Source of the DNA: Blautia faecicola
Lineage (GTDB): Bacteria > Bacillota > Clostridia > Lachnospirales > Lachnospiraceae
Assembly (NCBI RefSeq): GCF_004123145.1
Contig: NZ_SDKC01000001.1
Coordinates: 2,389,501-2,453,500, forward strand
Direction: 5' to 3'
Length of the DNA: 64,000 bases
Part shown: positions 60,055 to 64,000 of the stretch, piece by piece
Layout of the letters: every line of letters begins with the position of its first letter
How positions within the stretch are numbered: the first letter of the stretch is position 1
Notes under the pieces: generated by a model
Seen by the model: only the letters and a program-made list of their open reading frames with translations
The model's database searches: none
What the model was told of the DNA's origin: nothing
Program-made: the position numbers and the translations under genes

Positions 60055-61560
60055 TTATTTGTTCAGTTTATAATACATAGAATTCCATTTCAGTTCGTTC
60101 TTGAAATTTCTGATCTGCGTATCTTTATCAATGTAAACTGCTTCGATACCCATCGCTTCTGCCCAGTCGCCCATCTGCTCTGCGGTGATATCGTAGGAGA
60201 ATGCGGTATGGTGTGCTCCTCCTGCAAGAATCCATGCTTCTGCACCTGTGGCAAGATCTGGCTGTGGAGTCCAGAATGCGGTTGCTACCGGCAGTTTCGG
60301 CATCTCTTTTTCTGTCTTCTTGCAATCTACATCGTTGATGATCAGACGGAAACGATCGCCAAGATCAATCAGAGATGTTGCAATAGCCGGACCGGTTTTC
60401 GAGGTAAATACCAGTCTTGCAGGATCTTCTCTGTCACCCATAGACAACGGATTCACCTTGATGGAAATCGGACCGTCTGCAATGGTTGGGCATACTTCCA
60501 ACATATGTGCTTCCAGAATACCTTCTTTTCCCGGAACCAGATTGTATGTATAGTCTTCCATAAAGGAAGTTCCCTTTGCGTCTTTTTTGCCTGTAGTCAT
60601 GATCTTCATCAGACGTACCATGGCTGCGGTCTTCCAGTCACCTTCACCACCGAATCCATAACCTTTTTCCATCAGTCGCTGGATGGCCAGACCCGGCAGC
60701 TGCTGCAGTGCGCCAAGATCACCGAAATGAGTAACAATCGCCTGATAATTCTTCTCTTCCAGGAATCTCTCAAAACCGATCTCGATCTGTGCCTGTACGG
60801 CTACATGTTTTTTGAATTCTTCCGGATCGCGTCCCTCTAACAGAATCTGGTATTTACTGTAATATTCTTCTACCAGCGCATCCACATCACCTTTTCCAAC
60901 TGCCTGTACAGCTTCTGCGATTTCATTAACCGGATAAGCGTCTATTTCCCAGCCGAATCTGATCTGTGCTTCTACTTTATCGCCCTCGGTAACCGCTACA
61001 TTTCTCATATTATCCGCAATACGCATCACACGGATATGGCTGCTTTCCATGACACCGACTGCAGTGCGCATCCAGGAAGCGATTTTTTCCTGCACTTCTT
61101 TCGCTGCCCAGTGTCCGACAACAACTTTACGGACAATTTCCATACGAGATACGATATGTCCATATTCACGGTCGCCATGAGCAGACTGATTTTCATTCAT
61201 AAAGTCCATATCAATCGTATCGTATGGAATTTCTTCATTGAACTGCGTATGCAGATGCAACAGTGGTTTCCGGTATTCCTGCAATCCCAGGATCCAGGAT
61301 TTTGCCGGGGAGAAGGTATGCATCCAGGTGATCACGCCGGCACATTCTTCGTCTGCATTTGCCTCATTAAAGGTTTTACGGATGACTTCGTTTGTGATCA
61401 GGGTTGGTTTCCATACCACTTCGTATGGCAGGATCCCGGATTTATTCAGTTCGTTTACGATAATTTGGGAATGTTCTGCTACTTTCTGCAAACACTCATC
61501 TCCGTACAGATCCTGTGAACCGGTTGCAAACCAGAACTTGTAATTTTTTGTTGTTTTCAT
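60055..61560 (-). CDS. araA: L-arabinose isomerase
   Basis: A 501-residue enzyme converting L-arabinose to L-ribulose. Metal and catalytic residues lie in [29 protein letters not shown] (as EAHMLEVCP) and GGAHHTAFS near the C-terminus. The start [20 protein letters not shown] is the normal family opening. It follows araR by 105 bases with a weak hairpin but no T-run between, and precedes araB by 28 bases. Confidence 0.97.
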   Translation of the reverse strand: MKTTKNYKFWFATGSQDLYGDECLQKVAEHSQIIVNELNKSGILPYEVVWKPTLITNEVIRKTFNEANADEECAGVITWMHTFSPAKSWILGLQEYRKPLLHLHTQFNEEIPYDTIDMDFMNENQSAHGDREYGHIVSRMEIVRKVVVGHWAAKEVQEKIASWMRTAVGVMESSHIRVMRIADNMRNVAVTEGDKVEAQIRFGWEIDAYPVNEIAEAVQAVGKGDVDALVEEYYSKYQILLEGRDPEEFKKHVAVQAQIEIGFERFLEEKNYQAIVTHFGDLGALQQLPGLAIQRLMEKGYGFGGEGDWKTAAMVRLMKIMTTGKKDAKGTSFMEDYTYNLVPGKEGILEAHMLEVCPTIADGPISIKVNPLSMGDREDPARLVFTSKTGPAIATSLIDLGDRFRLIINDVDCKKTEKEMPKLPVATAFWTPQPDLATGAEAWILAGGAHHTAFSYDITAEQMGDWAEAMGIEAVYIDKDTQIRNFKNELKWNSMYYKLNK

Positions 61561-61665
61561 GTAAGAAATTTCTCCTTATTCTTTTATGTTGTTCCTGTCT
61601 TCTTGTTTTTCCATATCCACCAGACAGAAGATTCTTCTCCGTCTGCTGATTTTCTTATTTTTCTG

Positions 61666-62763
61666 TCATTTTCGAGCCATACACGACTTCCGGATCACTA
61701 ACTCCGGTTCGATCAGGCGGCGGACTTTTGACTCTTCCGGTGGAATGCCGTGAAGCAGTTCCAGCAATAATTCTGCTGCCATCTCCCCGAGTTTTTCCTG
61801 TGGATGGGAAACCGTGGTCAGTTCCACCGGACCGGTTCTTGCGATCATCGAATCGTCGTATCCGGTCACAGACAGATCTTCCGGCACTTTTTTCCCAATC
61901 CGCTCCAGCATCCGGATCACTTCCACCGCGATCTGGTCATTATAGCAGACTACTGCGTCAATCGGAAGTTCTGCCTCCAGCATCATCTGTACCATCACCG
62001 CCGGTTTTACTTTCCGATCCTCGGTGTGAAACCACACCACCAGTTCCGGCTGATACGGCATTCCTGCTTCCTGTAAGGCTTTTACATATCCTTTATGGCG
62101 TTCTGCACCCTGGCTGTCATCTGCCTTGAAAACACCGGCAATCTGTCGATGTCCCGTATCGATCAGATATTTTGTCAGCAGATACGCACCTTTCGCATCA
62201 TCGAGAAGGATCGTCGGTTTGTTTTTCATCTGCGGGTAACTTCCCTGAATAAAGACATACGGAATACCCATTCGGTCAAGTTGTTCGTACAGGGGCATAT
62301 TTCTGCACAAAATCTGACTTTTGCTCGGCTCGATGATCAGTCCGTCCACATCTTTGTTCAAGATATCTTCGAGACACTGGGCTTCTTTCTGCCGGCTGTT
62401 TCCAGTATTTTTCAGTATGATACTGTACCCCTGCTCCGTCAGCACCCGGTCCATGCCCTGGATCAGACGTGGAAAAATATAATCGGAAATATAGGTTGTG
62501 ATCACTGCGATATTTTTTGAATTTTTCCGGTGTGCCATCCGGTCAGAGCAGAAGGTTCCTTTGCCATGTTCCGTCGTGATATACCCGTCATTTGCCAGAA
62601 TCGCCAGTGCTTTCCGGACCGTATGACGGCTGATCCCATATTCCTGTGCCAGTTCATTCTCCGACGGCAGCTTCTCACCGGGTCGGATTTCGCCGGAAAG
62701 GATCTTATTTTTCAGTTCTTCCATCAGGGACACATATTTTTTTCCTTTCTCCGTAATACACAC
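61666..62763 (-). CDS. araR: Arabinose operon repressor AraR (GntR-LacI chimera)
   Basis: A 365-residue regulator. Residues 10-75 are a GntR winged helix (IRPGEKLPSENELAQEYGISRHTVRKALAIL), and residues 80-365 a LacI-type sugar-binding domain (IAVITTYISDYIFPRLIQGMD...). The exact start is unclear: a GTG at 62763 directly abuts AGGAG, while a later GTG preceding SLMEEL has a better spaced AAAGGA. It heads the arabinose genes and overlaps an operator-like palindrome upstream, so it probably represses itself and araABD until L-arabinose binds. Confidence 0.88.
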   Translation of the reverse strand: MCITEKGKKYVSLMEELKNKILSGEIRPGEKLPSENELAQEYGISRHTVRKALAILANDGYITTEHGKGTFCSDRMAHRKNSKNIAVITTYISDYIFPRLIQGMDRVLTEQGYSIILKNTGNSRQKEAQCLEDILNKDVDGLIIEPSKSQILCRNMPLYEQLDRMGIPYVFIQGSYPQMKNKPTILLDDAKGAYLLTKYLIDTGHRQIAGVFKADDSQGAERHKGYVKALQEAGMPYQPELVVWFHTEDRKVKPAVMVQMMLEAELPIDAVVCYNDQIAVEVIRMLERIGKKVPEDLSVTGYDDSMIARTGPVELTTVSHPQEKLGEMAAELLLELLHGIPPEESKVRRLIEPELVIRKSCMARK

Positions 62764-62799
62764 CTCCTGCCTGTCTGAAGTTCTGTTTCCTGTACCCTT

Positions 62800-62834
62800 A
62801 TCTTACAACTTGTATGCACAACTTTACAAGTTGT
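62800..62834 (-). promoter_or_regulatory. araR promoter with AraR-like operator
   Basis: Minus strand TTGTAA (62824-62829), 18 bases, TAAGAT (62800-62805). Across it lie ACAACTTGT (62805-62813) and ACAAGTTGT (62826-62834), an inverted pair, and ACTTGTATGCACAACT (62808-62823), which resembles the Bacillus AraR box ATTTGTACGTACAAAT. Confidence 0.55.
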
Positions 62835-62860
62835 ATTTGTGCTTTTCTTTTTAAATTCTC

Positions 62861-62889
62861 TTGATTTTTATTGTCTGATATGCTATATT
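62861..62889 (+). promoter_or_regulatory. Sigma-A promoter of queT
   Basis: TTGATT (62861-62866), 17 bases, TATATT (62884-62889). Transcription would begin near 62896, giving a leader of about 200 nt. Confidence 0.65.
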
Positions 62890-62895
62890 CTGACC

Positions 62896-63040
62896 TGTTG
62901 CAAAGCCCACAAAAATAAGGTCTTACAGGGCTGACCGCCGATTCCCGGCGTAGGACATATATCTTCGATATATGCCTCCGCGGCATTCGTCAGATATCCA
63001 TGTACACATATCTGTCTGACTCAAAAGCTGCGCGAAAATG
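62896..63040 (+). other. Structured 5' leader upstream of the preQ1 aptamer
   Basis: A run of hairpins: AGCCC/GGGCT (62903-62931 region), CGCCG/CGGCG, CATATATC-TTCG-GATATATG (a TTCG tetraloop) and GTCAGATAT/ATATCTG. Almost the whole stretch can pair. No reading frame and no terminator T-run are seen. I do not recognise it as a known riboswitch or repeat. Confidence 0.5.
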
Positions 63041-63043
63041 AAT

Positions 63044-63086
63044 CGAGTGTTCGTGACCTTCCACTCGTAAAACAAAACTAAAGGAG
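63044..63086 (+). ncRNA. preQ1-I riboswitch
   Basis: Stem CGAGTG/CACTCG (63044-63049 with 63062-63067) encloses a loop opening with TTC as in the family (GTTC entering the loop) and ending CCTT (63057-63060). The A-rich tail AAAACAAAACTAAAGGAG follows; its AAGG (63081-63084) can pair with the loop CCTT to form the H-type pseudoknot. That AAGG is part of the queT ribosome site, so ligand binding would block translation. Gene context (a queuosine-precursor transporter) fits this class exactly. Confidence 0.78.
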
Positions 63087-63095
63087 AAACTGAAT

Positions 63096-63590
63096 ATGAA
63101 AAAGCAAACTAACACATTGTTCCTCGCACAATCTGCGATGATCGCGGCAATCTATGTGGTTCTGACCGTGGCTCTCGCACCGTTTTCCTATGGAGAGGTA
63201 CAGGTTCGTGTCTCGGAGGCACTGACCATCCTTCCGGTATTTACGCCAGCGGCTATCCCCGGTCTGTTTGTGGGATGCCTGATCAGTAATATCCTTGGCG
63301 GAGGCATCCTGCCGGATATTATCTTCGGAAGTCTCGCCACCTTACTGGGTGCCTGCTTTACCTACCTGCTCCGCAACCGGAACAAATTCCTGGCTCCACT
63401 GCCACCGATCATTTCCAATATCCTGATCGTTCCTTTTGTTCTGCACTACGGCTATCAGGTTCCACTCCCGATTCCGTTCCTGATGGGTACGGTCGGTATC
63501 GGAGAAGTGATTTCCTGCGGAATCCTGGGTATGATTGTGTATACAATTCTTGATAAACACAGAACTGCTATTTTCCGTACAGCTGTGTAA
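63096..63590 (+). CDS. queT: Queuosine precursor transporter QueT
   Basis: A 164-residue inner-membrane protein with about five helices, a QueT/DUF988 family S-component that imports preQ1 or related bases, normally with an energy-coupling ECF module encoded elsewhere. The family motif VQVRVSEALTILPVFTPAAI (about residues 35-54) and GLFVGCLISNILGGG are clear. AAAGGAG lies nine bases before the start and belongs to the preQ1 riboswitch. Monocistronic, ending at a strong terminator. Confidence 0.95.
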   Translation: MKKQTNTLFLAQSAMIAAIYVVLTVALAPFSYGEVQVRVSEALTILPVFTPAAIPGLFVGCLISNILGGGILPDIIFGSLATLLGACFTYLLRNRNKFLAPLPPIISNILIVPFVLHYGYQVPLPIPFLMGTVGIGEVISCGILGMIVYTILDKHRTAIFRTAV

Positions 63591-63592
63591 CG

Positions 63593-63649
63593 TATAAAAA
63601 GAGAAGGGATATAAGCAAAATTTTCGCTTATATTCCTTCTCTTTTTATA
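63593..63649. terminator. Bidirectional terminator between queT and the peptidase gene
   Basis: A 24-bp stem (63593-63616 with 63626-63649, one mismatch) with AAAAAGAGAAGG and CCTTCTCTTTTT at its base. It serves convergent genes. Confidence 0.92.
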
Positions 63650-63683
63650 CATTACCTGTCAATAATTGACTGTTATTCTGTTT

Positions 63684-64000
63684 TTACAGCTCAATCAGTT
63701 CCTTCGGAGAACTTGCCAGATTTCGGCAGCCTTCTTCGGTAACCAGGACCATATCTTCAATGCGGACGCCGCCGAATCCCGGTACATAGATGCCCGGTTC
63801 TACGGTTTCGATCATGCCTGCCTGAAGAACAGTTTCATCGGACGGTGCCAGACCTGGTTTTTCGTGGATGAACAGACCTACGCTGTGTCCGAGGCTGTGT
63901 CCGAAATATTCACCGTAACCTGCTTTTGTGATGATATCTCTGGCAACTTTGTCTACTTCTTTCCCTGTTTTTCCGGCTTTTACAGCAGCAAGACCTGCCA
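63684..64000 (-). CDS. Xaa-Pro aminopeptidase (M24B), C-terminal fragment
   Basis: The minus strand encodes about 104 residues ending in TAA at 63684-63686; the rest lies beyond the window. The sequence contains GYGEYFGHSLGHSVGLFIHE (metal-ligand histidine), MIETVEPGIYVPGFGGVRIEDMV (metal-ligand glutamates), and ends KELIEL. These are the C-terminal half of the pita-bread fold of aminopeptidase P/prolidase, which removes a residue before proline. A 34-base gap separates it from the terminator. Confidence 0.93.
   Translation of the reverse strand, partial: AGLAAVKAGKTGKEVDKVARDIITKAGYGEYFGHSLGHSVGLFIHEKPGLAPSDETVLQAGMIETVEPGIYVPGFGGVRIEDMVLVTEEGCRNLASSPKELIEL

Noticed and set aside
61622-61650. 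Terminator between araR and araA
   Set aside because: A CAGACGG/TCTGTCTG-type hairpin exists but no T-run follows on the minus strand, so the genes may be co-transcribed.
63060-63078. ACTCGTAAAAC as a repeat B fragment upstream of queT
   Set aside because: The match is short and the bases are fully explained by the preQ1-I aptamer stem and A-rich tail.

Overview
The window looks like chromosome of an anaerobic gut Firmicute of the family Lachnospiraceae (Blautia- or Dorea-like). Grounds: purine synthesis uses separate AICAR transformylase and PurO-type IMP cyclohydrolase genes; glycolysis genes are of pyrophosphate type beside a membrane pyrophosphatase; a homodimer-type pyruvate:ferredoxin oxidoreductase is present; and Clostridia-restricted families occur (DUF6062, DUF5688, DUF6809, the TIGR03915/TIGR03916 pair). 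The genus is inference. There is no rRNA, CRISPR array or prophage. One tRNA and one complete insertion sequence are present.

Layout. 0-5.6 kb: FtsX/MacB-type ABC transporter (permease cut by the window edge), DUF218 protein, sporulation-type amidase, and a sugar ABC transporter. 5.9-8 kb: BlaI-like repressor and an intact IS256-family element that has split a transcription terminator. 8-10.2 kb: last two steps of IMP synthesis under a ZTP riboswitch. 10.2-12.2 kb: PlsY-like and UgtP-like lipid enzymes. 12.3-14.7 kb: radical-SAM/DUF4130 DNA repair pair behind two LexA-like boxes. 14.9-21.7 kb: pyrophosphatase, pyruvate phosphate dikinase and PPi-type phosphofructokinase, a pyrophosphate-energy block. 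22-23.7 kb: metallo-hydrolase and a cysteine/histidine protein. 23.7-31.4 kb: sseB-like, M16 protease, era, recO, lipoprotein and glyS in one direction. 31.5-35 kb: pyruvate:ferredoxin oxidoreductase. 35-39.4 kb: hexosamine kinase, nucleotidyltransferase, AraC regulator and nagB, an amino-sugar module. 39.4-43.4 kb: CatA-like acetyltransferase, CcdA-like membrane protein with a histidine-rich loop, ABC-F ATPase, DUF6809. 43.5-50.3 kb: metA, cardiolipin synthase, ligA, rluF-like, SH3 protein, tRNA-Arg(CCG). 50.3-57.6 kb: DUF5688, efp, yqeG, patatin, citrate synthase, glycerophosphodiesterase, LCP protein. 57.7-62.8 kb: araD-araB-araA-araR. 62.8-64 kb: preQ1 riboswitch with queT, and the end of an Xaa-Pro peptidase.

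Most genes lie on the minus strand. Three themes link neighbours: recycling of pyrophosphate in central metabolism (hppA, ppdK, PPi-PFK, feeding nifJ); salvage of pentoses and amino sugars (araBAD, nahK-like/nagB, sugar ABC transporter); and RNA-level control (ZTP, preQ1-I, a hairpin hiding the transposase ribosome site). Between genes there are two families of structured repeats. Family A has three copies of about 143 bp whose inner hairpins keep pairing while their sequence changes. Family B is built on the 20-mer TGACTCGTTGCCCGCGTAAA. Neither is explained by the neighbouring genes.
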